Shown: positions 1 to 9,045, numbered from the stretch's first letter. The stretch is DNA of 64,000 nt from Actinomycetota bacterium (GCA_020161755.1 JAIUOS010000010.1:1-64000), one strand, 5' to 3'. Numbers and translations are program-made. Notes: generated by a model not told the origin, from the sequence alone.

Positions 1-334
1 AGACCTCGACCCTCACCCCGACACCGACGCGCCGCCGTCGATCACACCCCCGCTACACCGTCGATTGTGATGAGCCGCATTACCCGATTTGCCCTCGATC
101 ATGTCGGCCGGGGCCTTCCAGGGCGTGCTGCGGCAATCGCGAGTGCAATTCGCGCACCGTGGTCGGCCGCCAAGCGTTACCCCGCGATACCAGTCGTGCC
201 AGTGCTCCCTCCAGGACCCGAGGCGCGAGCGATTCAGGATGAAGGGTGTCGTGGCGGGTCCACTGTCGACGTCAAAGGGGGTTGGTCCGACCCCAGCGAT
301 GCCCGACCGGCGCAACGATCTGCGCCAAGGCGAG
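1..334. other. No gene recognised
   Basis: Short open frames on both strands overlap one another and none encodes a recognisable domain. The stretch ends at the terminator-like hairpin beginning at 335. It may be the end of a neighbouring element or decayed coding sequence. Confidence 0.4.
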
Positions 335-371
335 AAACGCCCCTCCCGAGAGCCTCCCGGGAGGGGCGTTT
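335..371 (-). terminator. Terminator copy 1 next to the tRNA-Ser fragment
   Basis: A strong inverted repeat with GCCCCTCCCG and CGGGAGGGGC arms is flanked by AAAC and GTTT. It is near-identical to the hairpins at 1726-1762 and 25027-25064. The last of these follows the intact tRNA-Ser, so this copy belongs to the duplicated att-like block. Confidence 0.7.
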
Positions 372-381
372 CACCACGTCA

Positions 382-447
382 TGGCGGAGGTGCGGGGATT
401 TGAACCCCGGAGAGGGTTGAAGCCCTCAACCCGCTTAGCAGTAGGGC
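382..447 (-). repeat. tRNA-Ser(GCU) 3'-half fragment, att-like copy 1
   Basis: Read on the minus strand, the segment runs from the anticodon loop (CTGCTAA) through the variable arm and the T-loop motif GGTTCAAATCC to CACCTCCGCCA. It matches the 3' part of the intact tRNA at 25075-25168. The D-arm and 5' acceptor strand are missing, so it cannot fold as a tRNA. The similarity stops just past the anticodon, the usual edge of an att core for tRNA-targeting tyrosine integrases. Confidence 0.75.
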
Positions 448-536
448 AACCGACCGTCGGCCGGTGGCCGCATGTGGCCGTGGCTAGGCGTTTCACTCGA
501 TCGGCATCCGGGCCCGAACGGTCGTGGACGGGCACG

Positions 537-560
537 AATGAGACCAGAACTGAGACCACG
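537..560. repeat. TGAGACCA direct repeats beside att copy 1
   Basis: Two copies of TGAGACCA lie 12 bp apart, and the same motif recurs next to the other two tRNA-Ser copies (1671-1692, 1929, 24998). The arrangement resembles integrase arm-type sites, but that role is an inference. Confidence 0.35.
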
Positions 561-581
561 CCTCCGTCGCCAGCCGTTCGA

Positions 582-917
582 TTACGAGCGCTCATCGAGC
601 ATGTCGGTGAAGCGATGCTTCCAGTAGCCGGGACGCTGCTTCTCGTGGGCGTAGGCCAGGATGACCGGCTCGCCTTCCCGGACGAAGTAGACCACCCGGT
701 AATGGAACCTCTTGGTCGCCTTGCTCCGCACCACCGGCTCCCGGTCCCAGCCGACCAGCGGCGGCCAACCGTCCGGGTACTCCTCGATCGAGGCGATCGC
801 CTCAGCGACGACGTCGAACAGTGCATGACCCAGACCGGGCTCTATCCGCTCCAGGTGCTCAGCGGCCGCGAACAACTCCGCACCCGCCTCCGGATGCTCG
901 GGGTGGATCGCCGTCAC
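582..917 (-). CDS. Type II toxin-antitoxin system RelE/ParE-family toxin
   Basis: A 111-residue protein with the RelE/ParE fold signature: an N-terminal helix, then a beta core containing KRFHYRVVYFVREGEPVILAY and the C-terminal block HEKQRPGYWKHR. RelE relatives cleave mRNA in the ribosome and ParE relatives inhibit gyrase; the sequence alone does not say which. The start codon overlaps the antitoxin stop by 4 nt (ATGA), so the pair is co-translated with the antitoxin first, as is usual. It sits alone between two tRNA-Ser fragments, consistent with stabilising an element that has otherwise been lost. Confidence 0.85.
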   Translation of the reverse strand: MTAIHPEHPEAGAELFAAAEHLERIEPGLGHALFDVVAEAIASIEEYPDGWPPLVGWDREPVVRSKATKRFHYRVVYFVREGEPVILAYAHEKQRPGYWKHRFTDMLDERS

Positions 918-1168
918 CGGGGCGTGGTCGGGTACTTCGCGGTGAACCGTGCCCGGGTCGCCTCGAAGGATCCCAGTTCGACCTTGCCCTCGAGCACCTC
1001 GTCAAGACGGTCGCCGACCTCTTCGCGCCAAGCGGTATCGAGGTCGTCCTGCGAGTCGTCCGCAGCACCACCGTCCAGACTGATCAGCGCTGCGTGCACC
1101 ACCGCGGCGCGGTCATGCGGAGGCAGCGCCAGCAGCGCCCGCTCAATCTCCACGACCTCCTGTGCCAT
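914..1168 (-). CDS. Addiction-module antitoxin
   Basis: An 84-residue acidic protein matching the addiction-module family (PF09720-like). It has an N-terminal helix pair (EIERALLALPPHDRAAVVHAA) followed by a short C-terminal tail containing DTAWREEVGDRLDEVLEGK, the part that normally wraps the toxin. It precedes the toxin gene and overlaps it by 4 nt. The antitoxin is expected to neutralise the toxin and repress the operon from the region just above 1168. Confidence 0.85.
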   Translation of the reverse strand: MAQEVVEIERALLALPPHDRAAVVHAALISLDGGAADDSQDDLDTAWREEVGDRLDEVLEGKVELGSFEATRARFTAKYPTTPR

Positions 1169-1725
1169 GAAACGAGTCTACGACGCGCCACCGACAACGA
1201 TCAGGGCCGCTCCTGAGACCGACGATCCGACGGTGCAGCTGAGGGGACACATCCGCCACCAATGAAGTCCGATCGAGCTGCGGCATGCCTGTGCCTCGGC
1301 AGGATGCACCGTTCTTGACCGTGTTCGGTTCAAATCGGTGCACGGTGTGATTGTTCACCCCCATCCTGAACTCTGAACCGATTAGCGCGCGCGTCTGAAC
1401 TGGCTCGATTTGCCGAGACTCGGGACGGTGATATGTCGACCGGAGGGGCCGCGGCACGGCTTCCCCGCGATAGGGCAGGGTCGACAAGTCGGGAGGCGCC
1501 GATCGAGGGCATGCTCCCTTGTCAAGGCGATTTCTGCCACCGCCTGCGTGGCACCCGCTTTCGTGGCGGGCTCCACGCCTGAAACGGTCCTCTGGGCAGT
1601 TCGCAACGGTTCACCGACGTTCAGAGACGTCCGACGACTGACCGCTGAGAGGCCGTGTTCGATTGCCAAATTGAGACCACTATTGAGACCACGGGCCGGT
1701 TGGGTGCGGGCCCGGTTGGGGCTGG
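1169..1725. other. Non-coding stretch between TA module and second att copy
   Basis: No credible gene was seen. The stretch contains a small inverted repeat with TGCACCG and CGGTGCA arms around 1304-1341, and two TTGAGACCAC repeats near its right end. It looks like residue of a deleted element. Confidence 0.4.
1671..1692. repeat. Two TTGAGACCAC direct repeats beside att copy 2
   Basis: Two identical 10-bp copies start at 1671 and 1683, 12 bp apart, immediately left of the terminator/tRNA fragment. Similar motifs follow at 1929 and 24998. Candidate integrase arm-type sites; inferred only from position and repetition. Confidence 0.35.
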
Positions 1726-1762
1726 AAACGCCCCTCCCGAGAGACCCTCGGGAGGGGCGTTT
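1726..1762 (-). terminator. Terminator copy 2 next to the tRNA-Ser fragment
   Basis: A hairpin with AAACGCCCCTCCCGAG and CTCGGGAGGGGCGTTT arms, matching the hairpins at 335 and 25027. It is part of the duplicated att-like block. Confidence 0.7.
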
Positions 1763-1772
1763 GCCCTTGTCA

Positions 1773-1840
1773 TGGCGGAGGTGCGGGGATTTGAACCCGG
1801 ATCGGATTGAAGCCCGAGACCCGCTTAGCAGTCGGGCTTT
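1773..1840 (-). repeat. tRNA-Ser(GCU) 3'-half fragment, att-like copy 2
   Basis: The minus strand reads from the anticodon loop CTGCTAA through the variable arm to CACCTCCGCCA, as in the intact tRNA at 25075. The T-arm has lost one base pair, and the D-arm and 5' acceptor strand are absent. It marks the left edge of the approximately 23-kb segment and the right edge of the small toxin-antitoxin segment. Confidence 0.75.
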
Positions 1841-2040
1841 CGGGTGTTCAGGATTGTCCGTACATGACCGTGGCTAGGCGTCTTGACTTCGGCTGGACCC
1901 CCATGAACAGCTCTGGACGGAGATGAACTGAGACAACTTCTGGCCAAGTCCGAGCCACCGAATCCGACGGACGCCAGGGCTGGCGGGGCGCGCACGACCG
2001 ATCCCAGCTTCGGGCAGCGACTTGCTGCCCGAATCGGTCC

Positions 2041-2939
2041 TCAGTCGTCGAGTGCGCGATCGAGCACGGCCTCGGACGGCAGTGCCGCCTTCTCCGCGAC
2101 CGGGAGCAGGTCGTAGCTGGCAACGGCGATCGGCTGGGAGTTGGTGGCCAGGACGTACCGCACGAAGCGGTCGTTCTTGTCGGTGCACAGCAGCAGACCG
2201 ACGGTTGCCTGGTGCCGCGGGCGGCGGAGCTGGTCTTCGACTAGGCGAACGTAGAGTTCGAGCTGGGCGGCGTACTCGGCCTTGAACTTGCCGACCTTGA
2301 GTTCGATGACGACGTAGCGCAGTTGTTCGATGTGGAAGAACAGCAGGTCGATCGCGAACTCCTCGCCTTCGACGGTGAGGATCACTTGACGTCCGACGAA
2401 GCTGAAACCGGCGCCGAGTTCGCTCAGCGTGCGCTGGATCTTGTCGACCAGCGACTGCTCGAGTTCCCGCTCGGCGTGTCCGGGTTCGATGTCAAGGAAG
2501 TCGAAGACGTAGGGGTCTTTCGTGAGCTGCTGGGCCTGGTCTGACGCATCCGGGGCGAGCAGATGCTCGAAGTTGATGGGCGCGGTTCCGAACCGGGTGT
2601 GCGCGGCCGTCTTGATGTGATGTTGCAGGACCGCGCGGGACCAGCCGTGGGTGACGGCTTGGGAGGCATACCAGTCTCTGAGTTCAGCGTCGTCCAGCTT
2701 GTCGAGAAGGACCATGATGTGGCCCCACGGGATTTGGGCAGCAGGTTGCTGCCCAAACTGGTCCAGCGTTGGCCAGGCACGGGCGAAGGAACGCATGTAC
2801 TTCAGATTCCGGACCGAGAACCCGCCGGCACCGTCGAACTCGGCACGCAGATCGGCGGCAACCGGTCGATGATCTTCTCGCCCCAACTGGCCTGATCGGT
2901 CTGCTCCACGAGCGCGCGTCCAGGCTGCTCGCTGATCGA
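2041..2939 (-). pseudogene. PDDEXK nuclease of the DUF1016/YhcG family, truncated and frameshifted
   Basis: The readable frame (2041-2886) contains the end of the N-terminal DUF1016 domain (FSVRNLKYMRSFARAWP) and the complete C-terminal PDDEXK nuclease domain, with the EGEEFAIDLLFFH and VVIELKVGKF motifs that carry the D and ExK catalytic residues. The sequence upstream (WGEKIIDRL) lies in another frame; restoring one base near 2860 joins WGEKIIDRL to AADLRAEF. The first part of the gene is then cut off by the IS256-type element at 2940. Members are proposed nucleases linked to defence or phage recombination. This copy is unlikely to yield a normal protein. Confidence 0.8.
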
Positions 2940-4335
2940 GGGACTGTCAGAGAAACGGTGGGTGGGTCTGGCCCGACACGCCGGGTTGAAGGCCTGGTGA
3001 GGAAGGCAGGTTCTCGTGACCGACACGATGACCGATGTGGCGAATCCAAGGAAGGCGGCGCCGGGTTCGGTGGCCGATCAGTTGATCGCTCAGGCCCGGG
3101 CTGAGGGGGTGTCGCTGGTCGGGCCGGGAAGCCCGCTGGCGGCGCTGACCAAGCAGGTCTTGGAAACAGCGCTGGAGGCCGAGCTGGACGAGCATCTGGG
3201 CTACGAGCACGGCGACCGGGACGGCAAGACCGGGGCGGACACCGGTAACGAGCGGAACGGGACCAGGGCCAAGACGGTTCATACCGAGCTGGGCCCGGTC
3301 ACGATCGAGGTGCCCCGGGACGGGGACGGTACGTTCGACCCGGTGGTGGTCCGCAAACGGCAACGTCGGCTGTCCGGGGTCGATGCGATGGTGTTGTCCC
3401 TGTCGGCCAAGGGCCTGACGAGCGGGGAGATCTGTTCGTTCTTCGCCGACACCTATGGCCAGGCGATGAGCAAGGACACGATCAGCCGGATCACCGACAA
3501 GGTGATCGAGGAGATGGTCGAGTGGCAAAACCGGCCTCTCGATCCGGTGTACCCGGTGGTGTTCATCGACGCGATTCACGTCAAGGTCCGCGACGGACAA
3601 GTGACCAACAAGGCGTTCTACGTAGCCATCGGGGTCACCGTTGACGGCCAACGCGACATCCTGGGGATCTGGGCCAGCACCGGTGGTGAGGGTGCCAAAC
3701 ACTGGATGGGCGTGCTCACCGAGATCAAGAACCGCGGCGTGTCCGACATCCTGATGCTGGTCTGTGACGGGCTCAAGGGCCTGCCGGAGGCGGTCAACAC
3801 CGTGTGGGAACACACCACCGCTCGGACGTGTGTGATCCACCTGCTGCGGAACACGTTCAAGTACGCCGCCCGTCAGAACTGGGACGCCATCGCCCGCGAC
3901 ATCAAGCCCGTCTACACCGCCCCTACCGCCGCGGCGGCCGCCGCCCGGTTCGACGAGTTCGCCGAGCGTTGGGGCACCAGATACCCGGCCGCGATCGGGC
4001 TGTGGCGGGCCGCCTGGACCGAGTTCATCCCGTTCCTCGACTACGACGTGGAGATCCGCCGGGTCATCTGCACCACGAACGCGATCGAGAGTCTGAACGC
4101 CCGCTTCCGCCGGGCAGTCCGGGCCCGAGGTCACTTCCCGACCGACCAGGCCGCACTCAAGTGCCTGTACCTGGTCGCCCGTTCCCTTGACCCACCGGGA
4201 CCGCCAAGACACGATGGATGAACCGGTGGAAGCTGGCACTCAACGCGTTCGCCATCACCTTCCCGGGCCGCCTCGACCCGGCAGGGACAAACCAGTAAAC
4301 GCCAGATGCCACCCACCGTTAATCAGACAGTCCCC
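2940..4335 (+). mobile_element. IS256-family insertion sequence
   Basis: Terminal inverted repeats are visible: the left end begins GGGACTGTCAGAGAAACGG and the complement of the right end begins GGGGACTGTCTGATTAACGG, both continuing into TGGGTGG. They enclose one mutator-type transposase gene. The flanking bases (CTGATCGA on the left, CATCACGG on the right) do not form a target duplication, so the DNA next to one end has probably been rearranged or deleted since insertion. The element disrupts the DUF1016 gene on its left. Confidence 0.85.
3016..4298 (+). pseudogene. IS256-family (mutator) transposase, C-terminal frameshift
   Basis: The read frame gives 401 residues ending at 4221. The DDE triad is visible: D in VVFIDAIHVK, D in LMLVCDGLKG and E in CTTNAIESLN, together with the family block LSAKGLTSGEI. 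The usual C-terminus (TRWMNRWKLALNAFAITFPG) is encoded in another frame running to the stop at 4296-4298. Adding one C in the CCC run near 4191 would restore it. All catalytic residues precede the shift, so some activity is conceivable. The error could also be a sequencing artefact. Confidence 0.85.
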
Positions 4336-4551
4336 ATCACGGCCGACCGCTGGCATTGCTGCAGAAAATGGGGGCACCGGCTTTCGCCACCACGGGTCTC
4401 CAGCAAGCCAGTCGTAGCGGACCTGTCCTAGGCGGTATGTGGTGACCTCTTGCTGAAGAGGGGTTGTGGGCCGGGGCCTCGCTCATGCATCTTCCGTGGG
4501 TTGCCGGGCAGGCGGGCTGCCCGGCCTATCCGACATACATGGGAGGCCCCG

Positions 4552-5623
4552 GTGTTCTGTGAGCCTACGAGTGTTGGGCTGGACGTGCACGCCCGGTCGG
4601 TGGTGGTGCACGGGATTGATCAGGTGACCGGTGAGGTGTTCGCTGGCCGGCTGGTCCCGGACGCGGCCGTGGTGGCCGGCTGGCTGGGCGGGCTGCCGGG
4701 TCCGGTGGCGGCGTTGTACGAGGCGGGACCGACCGGGTTCGGCCTGGCCCGCCAGCTGCGGGCGGCCGGGTATCGGTGCGAGGTCGCGGCGCTGTCGAAG
4801 TTGCAGCGGCCCTCGGGTGACAGGGTGAAGACTGATGCCCGCGATGCTGAGCATCTGTGCCGGCTGCTGAGGTTGGACGAGTTCACTGCGGTGACGATGC
4901 CGGACGAGGCGACCGAGGCGGTCAGGGATCTGGTGCGTGCCCGGGAGGATTGCCGTTCGGATCTGATGCGGTCCCGGCACCGGGTCTCCAAGTTGTTGCT
5001 GCGGCACGGGATCGTGTGGTCCGGTGGTGCGGCGTGGACGAACCTGCACCTGGCGTGGCTGGGCACCCAGCAGCTGGCCGGTCCGGCGCAGTGGGCGTTC
5101 GAGGAGGCCCTGGACAGGTGTTGACCATGCTGGCCCGCCGGGAACGGCTGGATGCCCGGATCGAGCAGTTGGCCGCCGACTCGGCCTGGACGCCGGTGGT
5201 GCGCCGGCTGGGCTGCCTGCGCGGGATCTCGACGTTGACCGGGTTCGCGTTGGCGGTCGAGATCGGCGACTGGACGAGGTTCGACGGCAACAGCATCGGC
5301 GCCTACCTGGGGCTGGTGCCCAGCGAGTACTCCTCGGGCCGCTCGCGTGCGTTGGGGCCGATCACCAAGACCGGGAACGGTCACGTTCGCCGGCTGCTGG
5401 TCGAGGCCGCCTGGCACCACAAGCCGTCCTACACACCGGCAACACGATGCTGGCCCGATGGAACAAGGCCCCCGGCCCCGTCGTCGCCAAAGCCCACCAG
5501 GCGAACAAGCGGCTCCACCAGCGCTGGCTAGACTTCGACGCCCGCCACGAGCGGCCAGTGATCGCCAACGTCGCGATCGCCCGTGAACTCGCCGGCTGGT
5601 GCTGGACCCTGGCCACCATGTAG
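4552..5623 (+). pseudogene. IS110-family transposase, two frameshifts
   Basis: The gene starts at a GTG after a GGGAGG ribosome site. Frame one carries the DEDD RuvC-like domain: D in SVGLDVHARS, E in LYEAGPTGFG and DxxD in KTDARDAEHL. A single-base loss near 5117 moves the Transposase_20 domain (LRGISTLTGFALAVEIGDW to TKTGNGHVRRLLVEAAW) into a second frame. Another loss near 5438 moves the tail (QANKRLHQRWLDF to ARELAGWCWTLATM) into a third. IS110 elements lack terminal inverted repeats, so the element ends cannot be set; it probably begins near 4440. It is inactive unless the shifts are assembly errors. Confidence 0.85.
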
Positions 5624-5927
5624 CCGCCAACCCGAAGACGTTCACCCTTGCCCTGGCGCGCGTACCCGGGGGTGACCCGCGTTACGACTGTGAACCCCAC
5701 AACCGGGATTCGACTTCAGACCAGCGGCTCCGCCCCTTGCCCAGGCCGCCAGCGACCCGCAAGCCGCCAGCAAGGCGGGCGAACGCCGACCACGGGCCCC
5801 GCGGCCCGTGATGCCGCTCACGTCAGACTCTCGTAAGCACCGGGTAAGGCCGCTGTCATGGAGGTGCGGCGGACGCACGCGTTGACTGGCAGGTGCCCAA
5901 CAACCTCTTCCGACAAGGAGTGGCACC
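5624..5927. other. IS110 right flank and promoter region of the secreted propeller gene
   Basis: No gene was recognised. The first part is probably the right non-coding end of the IS110 element. The last 100 bases hold the GTAAG repeat described at 5833-5848 and an AAGGAG ribosome site before 5928. Confidence 0.4.
5833..5848. promoter_or_regulatory. Direct repeat GTAAG-N6-GTAAG, candidate response-regulator site
   Basis: Two GTAAG half-sites are spaced by exactly 11 bp, the spacing usual for OmpR-type dimers. They lie about 80 bp upstream of the secreted propeller gene. A matching GAAAG-N6-GTAAG pair lies upstream of the response-regulator gene at 9009-9024. Control by that regulator is an inference. 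Confidence 0.35.
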
Positions 5928-7079
5928 GTGAACCTTCCACGTCTCACCACGGTCATTGCGACCGCCGCTGCGGCCGCCGCCTTCGCCTTCGTACCGGCGG
6001 CCACCGCTTCGGCGACCAGCCATCCTTCCGACCACCACACGGTCGGGGCGGTCTTCGTCCAGACCGATGACCCCGTCCACAACGCCGTGATCGCCTACGA
6101 CCGGTCGACGGACGGACGCCTGACCCGCGCCGGCACCTACCGCACGGGTGGCGCCGGCGCCCAGGAGGCCGGTGCGGTCGTCGACCCGCTCGCGTCCCAG
6201 GGCTCGCTCACCCTCGACCGTGCCCGGGACCTGCTCTTCGCCGTCAACGGCGGCAGTGACACCGTCACCGTCTTCGGCGTGCACGGCAGCCGGCTCGACG
6301 TCCGCCAGATCCTCCCCACCCACGGCGACCTTCCGGTCTCGGTGAGCGTGGTCGGCAACCTGGTGTTCGTCCTGAACGCCCGCGACGGCGGCTCGATCAC
6401 CGGCTACCGCCTCGCCGGACGGACGGTCGTGCCGCTGTCCGGCAGCACTCGCGCGCTCCACCTCGCCGACAACGGCAACCCGGAGTTCCTGCAGACCCCG
6501 TCCCAGGTCGCGATCACCCCTGACCGCCACGCCGTCGTCGTCGCCACCAAGACCCACGGCACCCTGCTCACCTTCCCGCTGGACCGCTTCGGACGTCCGG
6601 CCGCGGCGCCCACGGTCACCACGTCCGGCGCAGTGCCGTTCGCGCTCTCGTTCGATCGCAGCAGCCACCTCGTGGTCATCGACGCGTCCGGCCTGGTGAC
6701 CAGCTACCGCGTACACCGCAGCGGCAGCCTAGCGAAGGTCTCGTCCGTCGGCCCGACCGGCCAGGCAGCCGCCTGCTGGTCGGTCGTCGTTCGCGGGACG
6801 GTCTACGTGGCCAACGCCGGCTCGAACAGCATCTCCACGGTCGCCGACCGCTCCGGCCACCTGAGGCTGCTGGACGCGACCGCAGCCCACACCGACGGCG
6901 GCCCGGTCGACCTGGCGGCGTCCGGCAACGGCCGGTTCATCTACCAGCTCAGCGGCGCGACCGGGAAGATCGACGAGTACCGGCGCTCAGCCAACGGCTC
7001 ACTGACCAGCATCGGCAGCGTCGACACCGGGCTCGGGTCGGCCAACGGACACCCGCTGGAGGGCATCGCAGCCAGCTGA
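5928..7079 (+). CDS. Secreted lactonase-like seven-bladed beta-propeller protein
   Basis: A 383-residue protein with a GTG start after AAGGAG. An N-terminal signal peptide (TTVIATAAAAAAFAFVPA, cleavage near ATASA) is followed by repeated beta-propeller blades of the type LLFAVNGGSDTVTVF, LVFVLNARDGGSITGY and VYVANAGSNSISTV. This matches the lactonase/6-phosphogluconolactonase-like family (PF10282). An exported member is not part of the cytosolic pentose phosphate pathway and its substrate is unknown. It faces a two-component system across a shared terminator, and both promoters carry the same kind of direct repeat, so it may be the output or sensor partner of that system. Confidence 0.8.
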   Translation: MNLPRLTTVIATAAAAAAFAFVPAATASATSHPSDHHTVGAVFVQTDDPVHNAVIAYDRSTDGRLTRAGTYRTGGAGAQEAGAVVDPLASQGSLTLDRARDLLFAVNGGSDTVTVFGVHGSRLDVRQILPTHGDLPVSVSVVGNLVFVLNARDGGSITGYRLAGRTVVPLSGSTRALHLADNGNPEFLQTPSQVAITPDRHAVVVATKTHGTLLTFPLDRFGRPAAAPTVTTSGAVPFALSFDRSSHLVVIDASGLVTSYRVHRSGSLAKVSSVGPTGQAAACWSVVVRGTVYVANAGSNSISTVADRSGHLRLLDATAAHTDGGPVDLAASGNGRFIYQLSGATGKIDEYRRSANGSLTSIGSVDTGLGSANGHPLEGIAAS

Positions 7080-7102
7080 TCGACAGCCGGAGTCACGCAG
7101 AA

Positions 7103-7134
7103 AGCTGCCGGCGTCCTCCGGGACGCCGGCAGCT
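7103..7134. terminator. Bidirectional terminator
   Basis: An almost perfect hairpin with AGCTGCCGGCGTCC and GGACGCCGGCAGCT arms lies between the convergent propeller and sensor kinase genes. Confidence 0.75.
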
Positions 7135-7204
7135 CCGTGTTTGGGAATGCTGCGCAATCCGAGAGGTGGCCTGCGGCGAGGGACGGGTCAATGATCAGCG
7201 CCCC

Positions 7205-8233
7205 TCAGGAGCCGGCCCCTGCCAGCGGCGCGATCGGCAGCCGGACGGTGAAGCAGCAGCCCTGGCCGACGTTCCGCACCGACACCTGCCCGGACTGGGC
7301 GTTGACCAGGCCTTTCACGATGGCCAGACCGAGGCCGGCGCCGGCACCCAGGGACGAGCCTTCCGGCGACCGGGCCGCGGTGCCCCGGTAGCCGACGTCG
7401 AAGACCCGGGCGAGGTCCTCGGCGGGGATGCCGCCACAGCCGTCGGTGATGGCCAGCCAGGTGCTCGCGCCGTCACGGCCGCCGCGCACCTCGACCCGGC
7501 GTCCGCTCCGGGTGTGCCGGACGGCGTTGACCATCAGGTTCTGCACCACCCGTTCCATCTCGCGTCCGGAGCCGAGCCCGAGGACGGGCGGCAGGTCGAC
7601 GTCGAGCCGGACGCCGCGGCTGCTGGCCACCGGGCCGAGGCCGAGGACGGCCTGGTTCACCAGTTCGTTCAGCGCGATCGGTTCGGGACGCAGGTCGAGG
7701 GCGCCGCTGCTGATCCGCGACAGCTCGAACAGGTCGTCCACCATCCCGCCCAGCCGGTTCGCCTCCCGTCCGATCCTCGCGCCGTAGTCACGCACCTCGA
7801 CGGGGTCGTCCACGACGCCGTCCTCGAGCGCCTCGGCCATCGCCTTGATGCCCGCCAGCGGCGTCCGCAGGTCGTGGCTCAGCCAGGAGATCAACTCACG
7901 GTGGCTGACCTCACGGGCGTGCTCCTCGGCGCGACGCGTCTCGGCCGCCAGCGTGCGTCGGGCGAACTGCTGCCCGATCAGGACCGAGCCCGGCACGAGC
8001 ATGACGCCGACCAGGGCACAGGTGACCAGCGTCCAGCCCAGCTGCTCGGTGAACATGAAGCCGCTGATCGCCACCACGAAGCCGAGCGCGGCCAGCAGGG
8101 GGACGGCGACCACGACCCCCAGCGAGACCGCCGGGTGCTGCCTCAGGGCCCGCAGGAGGGCCCACAGCAGCAGGATCGTCGCGACGCAGGTCAGCGCAGC
8201 CCACGGTGCGATGTGCAGAAAGGACTCATCCAC
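7205..8233 (-). CDS. Two-component sensor histidine kinase
   Basis: A 342-residue membrane kinase. Hydrophobic segments at about residues 10-27, 38-60 and 66-88 form the membrane part, with almost no extracellular sensor domain. The HisKA box SHDLRTPL has its phospho-acceptor at H120. The HATPase_c N box (NLMVNAVRHT), DGCGGIP and GLGLAIVKG motifs follow. It overlaps the end of the response regulator gene by 8 nt and is translated second. The lack of a periplasmic domain suggests sensing within the membrane or through a partner. Confidence 0.9.
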   Translation of the reverse strand: MDESFLHIAPWAALTCVATILLLWALLRALRQHPAVSLGVVVAVPLLAALGFVVAISGFMFTEQLGWTLVTCALVGVMLVPGSVLIGQQFARRTLAAETRRAEEHAREVSHRELISWLSHDLRTPLAGIKAMAEALEDGVVDDPVEVRDYGARIGREANRLGGMVDDLFELSRISSGALDLRPEPIALNELVNQAVLGLGPVASSRGVRLDVDLPPVLGLGSGREMERVVQNLMVNAVRHTRSGRRVEVRGGRDGASTWLAITDGCGGIPAEDLARVFDVGYRGTAARSPEGSSLGAGAGLGLAIVKGLVNAQSGQVSVRNVGQGCCFTVRLPIAPLAGAGS

Positions 8234-8924
8234 CCGGACCTCCCATCCTTCGATAGCGGTAGCCGATGCCCCAGACCGTCTCCAGCCGGACCGGACGGGA
8301 CGGGTCGGGCTCGACCTTCTCCCGGAGCCTGCGGACGTGGACGGTCACCGTCGAGTCGTCGCCGAACTCCCAGCCCCAGACCTGCCTGAGGAGCTCCGGC
8401 CGGCGGAACGCCTGGTCCGGGTGCGCGACGAGGAAGGCGAGCAGGTCGAACTCACGGGAGGTCATCGCCAGCTCCCGCCCGTCCAGACTCGCCCGACGCG
8501 CTGCGACATCGATCAGCAGGTCGCCGTCGGCCAGCACCGTGGCGGCCTCCTCCCGCGGCACCGAACGCTGCAGCAGCCGCTGCGCCCGCAGGGTCACCTC
8601 GCGTGGCGAGAACGGTTTGACGACGTAGTCGTCCGCCCCCTGCTCGAGGCCCACCACCCGGTCGGACTCGCTGCCCAGCGCGGTGAGGATCATCACCGGC
8701 ACGTCGCTGGTCCGCCGGATCCGCTCGCAGACGTCGAGGCCGTCCAGACCGGGGAGCATCAGGTCGAGGATCACCAGGCCCGGCGCCGACCGGGCGAAGG
8801 CGTCCAGGCCCTGGAGACCGTCCTCGGCCTCGACCACGTCCAGTCCGGCACGGGTGAAGTAGCGGCGGAGTACCTCACGCGTGGTGGGGTCGTCCTCGAT
8901 CACCAGGACACTGCTGGCCGGCAC
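8226..8924 (-). CDS. OmpR/PhoB-family response regulator
   Basis: A 232-residue protein from the GTG at 8924, chosen because GAGGGGA lies just upstream and the receiver domain begins at once (SSVLVIEDD). The receiver carries the acidic pair ED at residues 10-11, the phospho-acceptor D54 in VILDLMLPG and K103 in VVKPFSP. The winged-helix DNA-binding domain has ELAMTSREFDLLAFL and TVTVHVRRLREKVE. An in-frame longer start at 8981 exists but adds unconserved residues. It forms an operon with the kinase. The candidate site at 9009-9024 suggests autoregulation. Confidence 0.9.
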   Translation of the reverse strand: MPASSVLVIEDDPTTREVLRRYFTRAGLDVVEAEDGLQGLDAFARSAPGLVILDLMLPGLDGLDVCERIRRTSDVPVMILTALGSESDRVVGLEQGADDYVVKPFSPREVTLRAQRLLQRSVPREEAATVLADGDLLIDVAARRASLDGRELAMTSREFDLLAFLVAHPDQAFRRPELLRQVWGWEFGDDSTVTVHVRRLREKVEPDPSRPVRLETVWGIGYRYRRMGGPGG

Positions 8925-9008
8925 GCCGTCCCCTCGTTTCCTCGACAGTCCATTGACCCAGCCATCGTGGCCGGTCCGCAATGCGTTCAGCTGCCCCCGG
9001 GGCGAGCC

Positions 9009-9024
9009 GAAAGACTTCCGTAAG
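9009..9024. promoter_or_regulatory. Direct repeat GAAAG-N6-GTAAG upstream of the response regulator
   Basis: Half-sites lie 11 bp apart, about 90 bp upstream of the GTG at 8924. The layout is the same as the repeat upstream of the propeller gene at 5833-5848. Candidate binding site of the encoded regulator. Confidence 0.35.
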
Positions 9025-9045
9025 AATCACCGGAGCCGTCCGACC

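Noticed and set aside
1300-1345. An inverted repeat TGCACCG/CGGTGCA as an operator
   Set aside because: No gene starts near enough to be controlled, and the arms are too short to be convincing.
382-1840. Two extra tRNA-Ser genes
   Set aside because: Both lack the D-arm and 5' acceptor strand and cannot form a tRNA; they are duplicated 3' halves.
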